Source: Bhargavaea cecembensis DSE10 (GTDB lineage: Bacteria; Bacillota; Bacilli; Bacillales_A; Planococcaceae). From it: 64,000 nt of DNA. The position numbers were made by a program, and so were the translations under genes. Below, one piece after another: positions 7,115 to 14,605 of this stretch (the first letter of the stretch is position 1; every line of letters starts with the position of its first letter). The stretch lies in contig NZ_AOFT01000006.1 of assembly GCF_000348905.1 (NCBI RefSeq), positions 1 through 64,000 of the forward strand, written 5' to 3'. Below the pieces are notes generated by a model. It saw only the letters and a list, made by a program, of their open reading frames with translations, did not search any database and was not told the DNA's origin.

Positions 7115-8179
7115 TCAGATGCCGAGGAACGTCTTCAGCTCGGCGTACTTGCCCTTGGAGAGGGGGACGGTGCTTTTATTGGGATCCTCCAGAATGAGGC
7201 TATAGCTGTTGCGGGTCCATGTGATGACTTCGCGCACGCGCTGGAGGTTCACAATATACGAACGGTGGCAGCGGAAAAACCCGAACGGCTGAAGCCGTGT
7301 TTCAAGATCGGCCATTTTGATGGCGCACGGGAACGTCTCGCCCTTGACATGCAGCTGTGAGATGCCGTCCACGCTTTCAACGAAGATGATCTCCGTCGGG
7401 TCGAACAAAATCAGCTTGTCATTCACCTTTGCGGGAATCTTGTTGAACTGGAGCTGGGGAGCAGGAATGCCCTCTTCGGCTTCGGGCCCTGTTTCTTCGG
7501 CAGAAACAGGTTCCTCCAGGATCACCTCCCCGTCTTCCTCCTCCGCCAGTTCAAACAGTTTAAGTCCATCCGAATTCAGGCGGTAGACGGCATCACCCAT
7601 CGTGACCGCGTTCTCCAGGTTGCTGGTCGTCAGCAGCACCGCACCGCCGCCAGTCGTGAATTCAGAAAGGACCCGCTGGAGGATGATCCGGCTCTCCACA
7701 TCCAGGTTCTGCTCCGGTTCCTGCAAAATCAGCAGCTCCGGACGATGGACAAGTGCCCGTCCAAGCAAGACGCGGCGTTTTTCGGAATACGTGAGTTTCG
7801 AAATTCGGACCCTTCCGCGTTCATCCATCCCGACTTTCCTGAGCAATTCCTCAACCGGAGTCCCGGCACCATACAAATTACGGAATAGCCGCAGCTGCTC
7901 GGCGGGCGTCAGCCGCTCATAAAGGGCATCATCCAGCAACACCACCCCGACTCGCGAGGCCAGGTCCCGGAAACGCCGGCTGACGGGCTCTCCGGCAAAC
8001 CGCACTTCTCCGTGAGATGCGGGAGCTGTCCCTGTCACCATGCCGATCAGCTGCAGCCCTGCCTCATGCTCGCACTGAACAGCCGTCACCGCACCCGGCT
8101 CCACATTCAGATCAAAGCGGGGAAACACGACCTGATTCCCCGCCATTTTCTCCACCTGATGAAACTCCAAAATTCCCAT
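7115..8179 (-). CDS. Degenerate ABC ATPase fused to a LytTR DNA-binding domain
   Basis: Protein of 354 residues with two parts. Residues 1-230 follow the ABC ATPase fold but the nucleotide-binding motifs are eroded: the Walker A place reads AVQCEHEAGLQLIG with no GxxGxGK(S/T), and the signature reads LTYSEKRRVLLGRAL. The Walker B place reads LLILQEPEQNLD. Residues about 250-354 form a LytTR domain (ILFDPTEIIFVESVDG, then RCHRSYIVNL). No receiver domain is present. It is probably a transcription regulator of the exporter downstream that senses the partner ATPase or transport state through a non-hydrolysing ABC module. ABC-LytTR fusions are known in Bacillota; the mechanism here is inference. 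Confidence 0.85.
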   Translation of the reverse strand: MGILEFHQVEKMAGNQVVFPRFDLNVEPGAVTAVQCEHEAGLQLIGMVTGTAPASHGEVRFAGEPVSRRFRDLASRVGVVLLDDALYERLTPAEQLRLFRNLYGAGTPVEELLRKVGMDERGRVRISKLTYSEKRRVLLGRALVHRPELLILQEPEQNLDVESRIILQRVLSEFTTGGGAVLLTTSNLENAVTMGDAVYRLNSDGLKLFELAEEEDGEVILEEPVSAEETGPEAEEGIPAPQLQFNKIPAKVNDKLILFDPTEIIFVESVDGISQLHVKGETFPCAIKMADLETRLQPFGFFRCHRSYIVNLQRVREVITWTRNSYSLILEDPNKSTVPLSKGKYAELKTFLGI

Positions 8180-8636
8180 GATGATCCCCCTGATGTCTGA
8201 CTCTTCATATTAATTACAGTCTAAAGAAAGGGTGAGTGGGGAGCAATAGGGCTTGTTTGTATTTATTGAGGTATGGGCGAATGGTGAGGGATTAGGAGTG
8301 CAAGGTTTTGCGGATGAACCAAAATGGAATGCGAGTGCTTCAAAGTAAAGCTCCAGTGCTTCCATTAGGAGCCCGAGTACTTCCGAGAGGCTAATGTTAA
8401 CCCTCACCCCCCAGCCGGGGGATGATTCACCGAAACCGGGGACTGTCTTTTGGGTACCTTTGTCCCTTAATATCAAAAACACGAAGGCGATGCGGCTATT
8501 CGGAATACGGTTCAAAAGGGGGCATCCACATACCTAAATACGGTTCGATGCTGAATCAAGCAGAATTTTGTAAGCGCATACAATGCGGGCTTCATAATCA
8601 GGCTGTCAAACTCACTGGAAAGGAAGGGAGATGCCG
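8180..8636. other. Divergent intergenic region with repeat array and control sites
   Basis: This 457-nt gap separates the LytTR-fusion gene from the BVMO gene. It holds a degenerate family-2 array (GAGTGCTTC, CAGTGCTTCC, GAGTACTTCC, 8325-8390), a direct repeat AATACGGTTC at 8504-8513 and 8537-8546 (33 bp apart, three helical turns on one DNA face) and a cre-like site at 8569-8582. I see no gene in it. Confidence 0.55.
8569..8582 (+). promoter_or_regulatory. cre-like catabolite control site upstream of the BVMO gene
   Basis: TGTAAGCGCATACA fits the cre consensus TGWAANCGNTNWCA at 13 of 14 positions and has the TGTA/TACA symmetry. It lies 55 nt before the BVMO start codon, so CcpA repression of the BVMO-esterase operon is likely. 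Confidence 0.6.
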
Positions 8637-10265
8637 ATGAATCAGCAGGTCGATTTCGATGCGGTTGTGGTAGGTGCCGGATTTTCAGGGTTGTACATGC
8701 TCCATTTGCTGAGGGAGGCAGGCTATTCGGCTCAGCTTTATGAAGCTGCGGGTGATGTGGGCGGAACGTGGTATTGGAACCAGTACCCGGGAGCCCGATG
8801 CGATGTCCCGGCCGAGTTCTACAGTTATACATTTTCCGAGGAGATTCACCGCGACTGGAAATGGTCCGCCGTTTATCCGGAACAGGACGAGATCTTGGCG
8901 TATATCAAGTATGTCACCGAAAAACTGGATCTCCGTAAAGACATCCAGTTCAATACGCGCATCACGGATGCCAAGTATGATCCGGAGGCGTTTACGTGGA
9001 CGGTCAATATCGGAGGCGGCCGGACCGTGACGGCCCAGTACTTTATCCCGGCGATCGGGAACGTTTCCGTTCCTCATGCGCCGGCCATTCCGGGGCTCGA
9101 CAAGTTCCGGGGCCAGACGTACCACACAAGCCAATGGCCGCATGAGCCGGTTGACTTCAAAGGCAAGCGGGTGGCTGTCATCGGGACGGGCTCCAGCGGT
9201 GTGCAGGCGATCACGTCCATCTCCAAAGAGGCCGGCCATCTGACCGTCTTCCAGCGGACGCCGCAATACGTCATGCCGGTGGAGAATCCGAAGGTGGGCG
9301 AGGAAGATCTCGAGAGAAGGCGGGCTGAGTTCCCGACACTGCGCAAGCGGGTCCGCGAACACATCGTCGGCATGCCGTGCTTTGATGTGAGGAAGTTCTA
9401 TTCGGCACTTGAGGACACCGAGGAAGAGCGGAACAGGCATTACGAAGCACTTTGGCAGGAGGCAAAGGGCTTCCAGATGCTCTATGCGTATACCGACCTG
9501 ACGATCAATGACGATGCGAATGCGACGATCGCAGAATTCGTCCGCGGGAAAATCCGTGAGATTGTGAAGGACCCGGCAAAGGCGGAGAACCTCATGCCCA
9601 CTTACCTACTCGGAGGAAAGCGGCCGGTCGTCGCGACCAAATACTATGAAACGTATAACCGGGAAAATGTCGACCTCGTGAATCTCAAAAAGACGCCGAT
9701 CACGGAATGCACCGAGAACGGCCTCGTCACGGCGGACGGGACGGAGCACGAGCTGGATATCATTGTGTTCGCGAGCGGATTTGATGCGATGATCGGGCCG
9801 CTTGCGGGAACGAAAATCCGGGGCAGGGAAGGCATCACGTTAAAAGAAAAATGGGATGACGGCCGAAATCTGAAAACGTATCTCGGGGTCTGCCATGTCG
9901 GCTTCCCGAATATGTTTACCATTACGGGCCCGCACTTCCCGCTGACCGCCAATGCGCTCGCGGTAAACGAAGTGATCGCGGAGTGGGTGATCGACTGCAT
10001 CGAGCATGCCGAAAAGCAGGGCCTGGCCGAAGTGGAAGCGACGCCTGATGGGGAAGAGGAATGGACAAGCCATGTGAATGAAGTCGGCAACGCATCGATC
10101 TATGCGAGAACCGACAGCTGGTATACCGGCGCGAACATCGAAGGCAAACCGCGCGCCTTCTACGGCTACACGGGAGATTTCCAGACCTACCAGGATAAAT
10201 TCGAGAAGTCCAAGGACTACAAGGCGCTTGCCGTGAAGCCGCTCCAACAGGTCGAAACCACCTGA
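8637..10265 (+). CDS. Flavin-containing Baeyer-Villiger monooxygenase (cyclohexanone monooxygenase-like)
   Basis: Cytosolic FAD/NADPH monooxygenase of about 540 residues, the usual size for a type I BVMO. It inserts oxygen next to a ketone carbonyl to give an ester or lactone. Counted from the ATG at 8631: FAD Rossmann motif GAGFSG (15-20), the BVMO stretch GGTWYWNQYPGARCDV (44-59), the fingerprint FRGQTYHTSQWP (159-170) and the NADPH Rossmann motif GTGSSG (185-190). The ATG at 8637 has AAGGAAGGG about 8 nt upstream and is preferred to the one at 8631. An esterase follows after 40 nt, which would open the product. Ketone substrate unknown; cyclic or terpene-like ketones are typical. Confidence 0.93.
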   Translation: MNQQVDFDAVVVGAGFSGLYMLHLLREAGYSAQLYEAAGDVGGTWYWNQYPGARCDVPAEFYSYTFSEEIHRDWKWSAVYPEQDEILAYIKYVTEKLDLRKDIQFNTRITDAKYDPEAFTWTVNIGGGRTVTAQYFIPAIGNVSVPHAPAIPGLDKFRGQTYHTSQWPHEPVDFKGKRVAVIGTGSSGVQAITSISKEAGHLTVFQRTPQYVMPVENPKVGEEDLERRRAEFPTLRKRVREHIVGMPCFDVRKFYSALEDTEEERNRHYEALWQEAKGFQMLYAYTDLTINDDANATIAEFVRGKIREIVKDPAKAENLMPTYLLGGKRPVVATKYYETYNRENVDLVNLKKTPITECTENGLVTADGTEHELDIIVFASGFDAMIGPLAGTKIRGREGITLKEKWDDGRNLKTYLGVCHVGFPNMFTITGPHFPLTANALAVNEVIAEWVIDCIEHAEKQGLAEVEATPDGEEEWTSHVNEVGNASIYARTDSWYTGANIEGKPRAFYGYTGDFQTYQDKFEKSKDYKALAVKPLQQVETT

Positions 10266-10305
10266 CCCGAACAGAAAAACCACCACACAAAGGGAGGAAA
10301 TAAGA

Positions 10306-11271
10306 ATGAACTATGATCCGCAGGTAACGGCATTGATTGAACTGTTAAAGCAGGCCGGCGGCCCGCCGGTGCATACCCTGTCGCCGGAACAGGCCAGACA
10401 GGTCATGGACGGCATGAATGCCGTGGAGCAGGTGGAGGAAGTCGGCAGCGTGGAAGACCGGAAGATACCGGGTCCGGAATGCGAGATTCCGATCCGGATC
10501 TATAAGCCGCAGAATGCGGCAGCCTCCGGAGTGCCGGTTCTCGTCTACTATCATGGTGGCGGCTGGGTGGTTGGCAGCGTCGAATCCTATGATCCGGTGT
10601 GCCGCAAGATCGTGAACCGCGCGGAATGCATCGTCGTGTCTGTCGATTACCGTCTGGCACCGGAGCACAAATTCCCTGCAGCGGTCATTGACTGTCAGGC
10701 AGCCTTTGAATGGGTCAAGAAAAACGCAGGAGAAATCGGCGGCGATCCGGATCGGGTGGCGGTCGGCGGAGACAGCGCGGGCGGAAACCTGGCAGCCGTC
10801 GTAGCTGCGAACGTAAAGGATTCCGAGGATCTGAAAGTCGCCCACCAGCTGCTCGTCTATCCGACGACCGGCACCGGCGGCAAATCCGAATCGTACCAGA
10901 AATACGGCTCAACGTGCCCGATCATCCCGACCGAGGTCATCTCCTACTTCTGGAATCATTACTGGAGAGACCCGAGCGACGAAAAACACCCGGACTTCAG
11001 CGTCTACTCCCGTGAAGACGTGAGCGGCGTGGCACCGGCAACCATCATCGCTGCGCAGTATGATCCATCCCTTGATGACAGCAAGCTCTACGCGCAGAAA
11101 CTCATTGCGGAGGGTGTTGATGTTGATTACAGGGAGTATCCGGGGATGATCCACGGATTCTTCACGATTGACGCAATCGACAAGGGCCTGGAAGCCATCG
11201 AGGATGCGTGCAACAATTTAAAGGCGCAATTTGAAAAGCTCCAGCCGGCAGAGGCCGGAGTCGGCAAGTAA
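10306..11271 (+). CDS. Alpha/beta hydrolase, hormone-sensitive-lipase family esterase
   Basis: Esterase of 321 residues. The HSL oxyanion motif HGGGW is at 83-87 and the nucleophile motif GDSAGG at 155-160 (Ser157); the Asp in AAQYDPSLDD and His in GMIHGF complete the triad. There is no signal peptide, so it acts in the cytoplasm. A strong ribosome site (AAAGGGAGGAAATAAG) precedes the ATG. It is co-directional with the BVMO, 40 nt behind it, and should hydrolyse the ester or lactone to a hydroxy acid or an acid plus alcohol. The operon ends at the terminator at 11289. Confidence 0.92.
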   Translation: MNYDPQVTALIELLKQAGGPPVHTLSPEQARQVMDGMNAVEQVEEVGSVEDRKIPGPECEIPIRIYKPQNAAASGVPVLVYYHGGGWVVGSVESYDPVCRKIVNRAECIVVSVDYRLAPEHKFPAAVIDCQAAFEWVKKNAGEIGGDPDRVAVGGDSAGGNLAAVVAANVKDSEDLKVAHQLLVYPTTGTGGKSESYQKYGSTCPIIPTEVISYFWNHYWRDPSDEKHPDFSVYSREDVSGVAPATIIAAQYDPSLDDSKLYAQKLIAEGVDVDYREYPGMIHGFFTIDAIDKGLEAIEDACNNLKAQFEKLQPAEAGVGK

Positions 11272-11288
11272 TTGTTATTGGAATTGGG

Positions 11289-11322
11289 GAGGCGCCTTGC
11301 TCAGGCAAAGCGCTTCTTTTTT
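11289..11322 (+). terminator. Intrinsic terminator behind BVMO-esterase operon
   Basis: GAGGCGCCTTGC pairs with GCAAAGCGCTTC (one mismatch, one G-T pair) over a 4-nt loop and is followed by TTTTTT. Confidence 0.85.
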
Positions 11323-11334
11323 GCGTGGAATTGG

Positions 11335-11402
11335 CGGGAGCAGACAATCGGTTGCTGAACGTACACTTTGACCCCGCAAACGTACACCTTCGTTGCGGGA
11401 AA
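11335..11402. repeat. Short-repeat array, ACGTACAC type
   Basis: Two copies of AACGTACAC (about 11359 and 11382) spaced 23-24 nt, with the flanking motifs TTTGACCCCGC and TTCGTTGCGGG, lie behind the esterase terminator. Same architecture as the other 3'-end arrays in this window but with a different core. Confidence 0.4.
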
Positions 11403-11461
11403 TGACACCATCAGAAAAAATGTCGCAAACCAACAATATTCATCGGAACATTCAAAATCAT

Positions 11462-11489
11462 TTGACGTTTGACTCCTGGCGATTATAAT
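11462..11489 (+). promoter_or_regulatory. Sigma-A promoter of the LuxR-type regulator
   Basis: TTGACG (11462-11467), 16-nt spacer, TATAAT (11484-11489). The start codon of the regulator lies 45 nt downstream. Confidence 0.75.
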
Positions 11490-11534
11490 CTTATCCATAG
11501 CATAACAATTGTTAGCGGGTAAGGGGGAATGTCG

Positions 11535-12239
11535 GTGGTCACACTGGAAATGGATCAAATGATTTCAAGGCTGCAGCATGTCCCGGGGCACGAAGATCAG
11601 ATTATCGAGATGCTCGAAGGGTTTCTTGAGATGTTTCCCATTTTGGATGTGGGGCTGTTCCGCTATTCCCCGATCGGTTACCTGACGGAAGGCGTCATGG
11701 CAATCGTTCCGGAAGATGCCGGACTGACGGAACTCAGTCACATCCGGGATGTCCGGGATGACATCCGCACTGTGCCGCCCGTGAAGGAAGCGGTCCGCGA
11801 AAGAAGGGCCGTCCTGGTGAAGGGCGAGGAGTTCATCAAGTACAACTTCAGGTACCGATTTTCCCAGAACACGAAGTTTTTGCTGTTTGTCCCGATCTGC
11901 TTCAGGAATACGGTGATCGGCGTTCTCTCCAGCACCCAATTCTCTGCCGGGGAAAAGGAGATCGAAGCCCTGCTGCCCGACATCACCCGCTACGGGGTGG
12001 AAGTCGGCAGGATTTTTGAACGGCCTTACTTGAAAAGCGGCGACTCCGAACTGCTGAATGCCCGCGAACTGGAGATCATGTACCTGCTCTCACTCGGGGA
12101 AAGCACCAAGTCCATTGCCGAAAAAATCCACCTGAGCGAATTCACCGTCCAGGACTATATCAAGGCCTCCCTGAAAAAGCTGGGCGTCCGTAACCGCACG
12201 CAGGCAGTCGCCGAGCTGCTGAGGAAAGGGATCCTGTGA
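11535..12239 (+). CDS. LuxR-family transcriptional regulator with GAF-like sensor region
   Basis: About 234 residues. The C-terminal 65 residues are a LuxR/GerE helix-turn-helix (LNARELEIMYLLSLGESTKSIAEKIHLSEFTVQDYIKASLKKLG...). The first 160 residues have no receiver phospho-site and read like a GAF-type ligand domain (FLLFVPICFRNTVIGVLSS). I choose the GTG at 11535 because AAGGGGG lies about 7 nt upstream; the ATG at 11529 touches that site. It has its own promoter and lies between the BVMO-esterase pair and the beta-oxidation operon, so it likely activates one or both in response to a small molecule. Ligand unknown. Confidence 0.82.
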   Translation: MVTLEMDQMISRLQHVPGHEDQIIEMLEGFLEMFPILDVGLFRYSPIGYLTEGVMAIVPEDAGLTELSHIRDVRDDIRTVPPVKEAVRERRAVLVKGEEFIKYNFRYRFSQNTKFLLFVPICFRNTVIGVLSSTQFSAGEKEIEALLPDITRYGVEVGRIFERPYLKSGDSELLNARELEIMYLLSLGESTKSIAEKIHLSEFTVQDYIKASLKKLGVRNRTQAVAELLRKGIL

Positions 12240-12241
12240 GT

Positions 12242-12378
12242 GATTTCGTCATTCGTGTGTACAGTCTCGTCATTCGACGCAATCATTTCGTCATTCACTC
12301 CTGGTAAAAGGGCGAATGACGAAATCGGGGGTGTGAATGATGAAACTGAGGTCACGAATGATGAAATCAGAACGGCGA
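12242..12378. repeat. Family-1 short-repeat array, inverted halves
   Basis: Directly behind the LuxR-type stop codon there are three copies of TCGTCATTC in one orientation, then about four copies of GAATGA(C/T)GAAA in the other, each about 21-24 nt apart. The two halves are complementary and could form a long imperfect hairpin. An open frame crosses it but only spells the repeat (ISSF/NDE), so it is not a gene. Confidence 0.75.
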
Positions 12379-12518
12379 ATGCAGAAATCTTGATGGAGTT
12401 ATCAGAAGTCTGTAATTGTGGGAAACCATCTACTCATCCCTACCTCAGATGCTGACGCGTCGGAACTTACTATTGTGACTAACCAACTATAAACGGTCCT
12501 TCAAACCGAATATCCGTG

Positions 12519-12535
12519 TTTGAACCATGTTCAAA
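12519..12535. promoter_or_regulatory. Candidate TetR operator 1
   Basis: TTTGAAC-CAT-GTTCAAA is a perfect 7-3-7 inverted repeat upstream of the TetR gene. Two related sites lie at 12584-12600 and 12662-12678. Confidence 0.65.
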
Positions 12536-12543
12536 TAATTCTT

Positions 12544-12571
12544 GGCCCTTGTTCTCAAGCAAGGGCCTTTT
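12544..12571 (+). terminator. Intrinsic terminator behind the LuxR-type gene region
   Basis: GGCCCTTG (12544-12551) pairs perfectly with CAAGGGCC (12560-12567), followed by TTTT. It would stop readthrough from the LuxR-type gene before the TetR promoter. Confidence 0.7.
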
Positions 12572-12583
12572 CCATATAAATAT

Positions 12584-12600
12584 TTTGAACAATGTTTAAA
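12584..12600. promoter_or_regulatory. Candidate TetR operator 2
   Basis: TTTGAAC-AAT-GTTTAAA, the same 7-3-7 design with one mismatch, ends 7 nt before the -35 box at 12608. Confidence 0.65.
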
Positions 12601-12607
12601 AAATCTC

Positions 12608-12635
12608 TTTACAACCCAATCGCGAGGCGTATAAT
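12608..12635 (+). promoter_or_regulatory. Sigma-A promoter of TetR gene and beta-oxidation operon
   Basis: TTTACA (12608-12613), 16-nt spacer, TATAAT (12630-12635). TetR operator-like repeats flank it on both sides. Confidence 0.75.
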
Positions 12636-12661
12636 AGGGGTCAACACCCAATAGTCTGATA

Positions 12662-12678
12662 ATTTAACAAAGTTCAAA
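12662..12678. promoter_or_regulatory. Candidate TetR operator 3
   Basis: ATTTAAC-AAA-GTTCAAA, a weaker version of the same inverted repeat, lies about 20 nt downstream of the expected transcription start, where a bound repressor would block elongation. Confidence 0.5.
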
Positions 12679-12724
12679 AACTCTTCCTTCCAGCAGGGAG
12701 ATTCGCAGGTTCCAGACACATTTA

Positions 12725-12738
12725 TGTAAGCCCTTACA
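12725..12738 (+). promoter_or_regulatory. cre-like inverted repeat in the TetR leader
   Basis: TGTAAG-CC-CTTACA is a perfect inverted repeat and fits cre (TGWAANCGNTNWCA) except for the central CG, which is CC. It lies 35 nt before the TetR start, so catabolite repression by roadblock is possible. Confidence 0.45.
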
Positions 12739-12773
12739 AATAAAAATAGACGGCGCTAACCGAGGTGATGGCC

Positions 12774-13358
12774 ATGAGAAATGCAAGCCGCAAACAGCAG
12801 GAGAAAAGAGAGAGAATCATCCTGTCCGCAATCGCAATTATGAACCGGGAGGGCTTCAAGTACACGACGATGGAGCAGGTCGCTTCCGAGATGCAGATGA
12901 CGAAGGGGTCACTTTATTACTATTTCCGGAATAAGCAGGATCTGATGTTCCAGTGCCACGAGCTCGTGCTGGACCAGGCCATCGAAGACCAGCAGGAGGC
13001 ATTCGAGGCCGAGGGGACCTACGAGGATAAACTCCGCAGGATGATCCACTGCCATATCGATTACGCGGTCAACCGGAAAGAGACGTTCAACATGATCATC
13101 CAGCCGGAGCAGGCATTCGAGAAGGGGCAACTGCCATCGATCGTCGAGAAGCGTGATGATTACGCGCGGCTGTTTGACCGGGTCGTCTCGGAAGGAATCG
13201 GCGCGGGAGAGTTCCGGAACTCTGACGTGAAGATCATCCGCATGATCCTTCTCGGGGCGATGAACTGGGTCCAGACCTGGTACCGGAAAGACGGGCTGAT
13301 CAGTCTGGATGAACTGAAAACCATGTACGCGGAATACCTGATGAAGCTCCTGAAGTAA
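12774..13358 (+). CDS. TetR/AcrR family transcriptional regulator
   Basis: About 194 residues. An N-terminal TetR helix-turn-helix is visible (RIILSAIAIMNREGFKYTTMEQVASEMQMTKGSLYYYFRNKQDLM); the rest is the helical ligand and dimer domain. Two further in-frame starts lie upstream (GTG 12765, ATG 12768), but GAGGTGA at 12762-12768 is a ribosome site for the ATG at 12774. The three inverted repeats around its promoter suggest autoregulation and control of the catabolic genes, which begin 47 nt downstream. By analogy with FadR/PaaR-type repressors the inducer may be an acyl-CoA; that is inference. Confidence 0.9.
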   Translation: MRNASRKQQEKRERIILSAIAIMNREGFKYTTMEQVASEMQMTKGSLYYYFRNKQDLMFQCHELVLDQAIEDQQEAFEAEGTYEDKLRRMIHCHIDYAVNRKETFNMIIQPEQAFEKGQLPSIVEKRDDYARLFDRVVSEGIGAGEFRNSDVKIIRMILLGAMNWVQTWYRKDGLISLDELKTMYAEYLMKLLK

Positions 13359-13405
13359 GGACTTCACAAGGCCAACACATAGAGAAATCTGGAGGAGATG
13401 CAGAA

Positions 13406-14587
13406 ATGACTGAAGTTTATCTGATTGACGGTGCACGGACGGCATTCGGGGCATTTGGAGGTTCATTCGCCAGCACGCCTGCCGATGAGCTCGGAAAGGC
13501 AACGGCGGTTGAAGCAATGAAGCGTTCCAATGTGATTCCCGAAGACATCGACCATGTCATCTACGGAAATGTCATCCACACGTCGACGAACGCATCCTAC
13601 CTTTCACGCCACATCGGGCTCAAGGCGGGCATCCCGCAGGAAGTGCCTGCGCTGAACGTGAATCGTCTCTGTGGTTCCGGGACGCAGTCGATCGTATCCG
13701 GCACACAGATGATCAAGCTCGGCGACGCGGGAATCGTGCTTGCCGGCGGAGCGGAAAACATGTCGATGTCCCCTTATGCCAGCTTTAAGGCCCGGTTCAG
13801 CCAGCCGAAGATGGGCGGCATGCAGTTCGACGACATGCTGCTGGCGACGCTGACCGACGAATACACCGGAAGCGGAATGGGGATGACGGCGGAAAAGCTG
13901 TCCGAGATCCACGGCATCAGCCGCGAGGAGCAGGACGAGTTCGCCGTACTCAGCAACAGCCGCGCGGCAGCCGCCCGTGAGTCTGGCCGGTTCGCAGAAG
14001 AGATCGTCGGCGTGGAAGTGAAGACGAGAAAAGGCACCAATACAATCACCGAAGATGAACATATCAAGCCGGAGGCGAGCACCGAAACCCTTTCCAGGCT
14101 CCGCCCTTCTTTCAAAAAAGGCGGGACGGTCACCGCGGGGAACGCGAGCGGCATCAATGACGGGGCGGCCAGTGTCGTCATCGCCGGGGAAGATACGGTC
14201 AACAAGCACAATCTGCAGCCGACCGCGCGGATCGTCAGCTACGCCGTCACGGGCGTTGACCCGACGATCATGGGAATCGGCCCGGTGCCGGCGATCCGCG
14301 AGGCACTCCGCCGCGCCGGACTGACGCTGGACCAGATGGACCTGGTCGAGGTCAACGAAGCGTTCGCCGCACAGTATCTCGCGGTCGAAAAAGAACTCGG
14401 CCTGGAGCGGGAGCGGACGAATGTGAACGGCGGCGCGATTGCACTCGGCCACCCCGTCGGCGTCAGCGGCACCCGGATCGTGCTGTCGCTTGCCTACGAG
14501 CTGAAAAAGCGGAACGGCCGATACGGCGTCGCGAGCCTCTGCATCGGAGGCGGCCAGGGAATTGCGTTAGTCATCGAATCAGTCTGA
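13406..14587 (+). CDS. Acetyl-CoA acyltransferase (thiolase)
   Basis: Thiolase of 393 residues, typical for the family. The acyl-accepting Cys is in NRLCGSGTQS (C89); the His of ALGHPVGVSG and the second Cys in ASLCIGGGQG complete the active site. It catalyses thiolytic release of acetyl-CoA (or the reverse) as the last step of a beta-oxidation round. First enzyme of the operon behind the TetR gene, with GGAGGAGATG before the ATG. Chain-length preference cannot be told. Confidence 0.93.
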   Translation: MTEVYLIDGARTAFGAFGGSFASTPADELGKATAVEAMKRSNVIPEDIDHVIYGNVIHTSTNASYLSRHIGLKAGIPQEVPALNVNRLCGSGTQSIVSGTQMIKLGDAGIVLAGGAENMSMSPYASFKARFSQPKMGGMQFDDMLLATLTDEYTGSGMGMTAEKLSEIHGISREEQDEFAVLSNSRAAAARESGRFAEEIVGVEVKTRKGTNTITEDEHIKPEASTETLSRLRPSFKKGGTVTAGNASGINDGAASVVIAGEDTVNKHNLQPTARIVSYAVTGVDPTIMGIGPVPAIREALRRAGLTLDQMDLVEVNEAFAAQYLAVEKELGLERERTNVNGGAIALGHPVGVSGTRIVLSLAYELKKRNGRYGVASLCIGGGQGIALVIESV

Positions 14588-14605
14588 TGAAGGAGTTGAA
14601 CGCTC

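Noticed and set aside
12242-12378. CRISPR-like array
   Set aside because: Repeat copies are short, degenerate and occur in both orientations; spacers are repeat-derived and no cas gene is present.
12240-12455. 71-codon open frame behind the LuxR-type gene
   Set aside because: It translates the family-1 repeat (ISSF, NDE motifs), has no ribosome site of its own and no sensible protein features.
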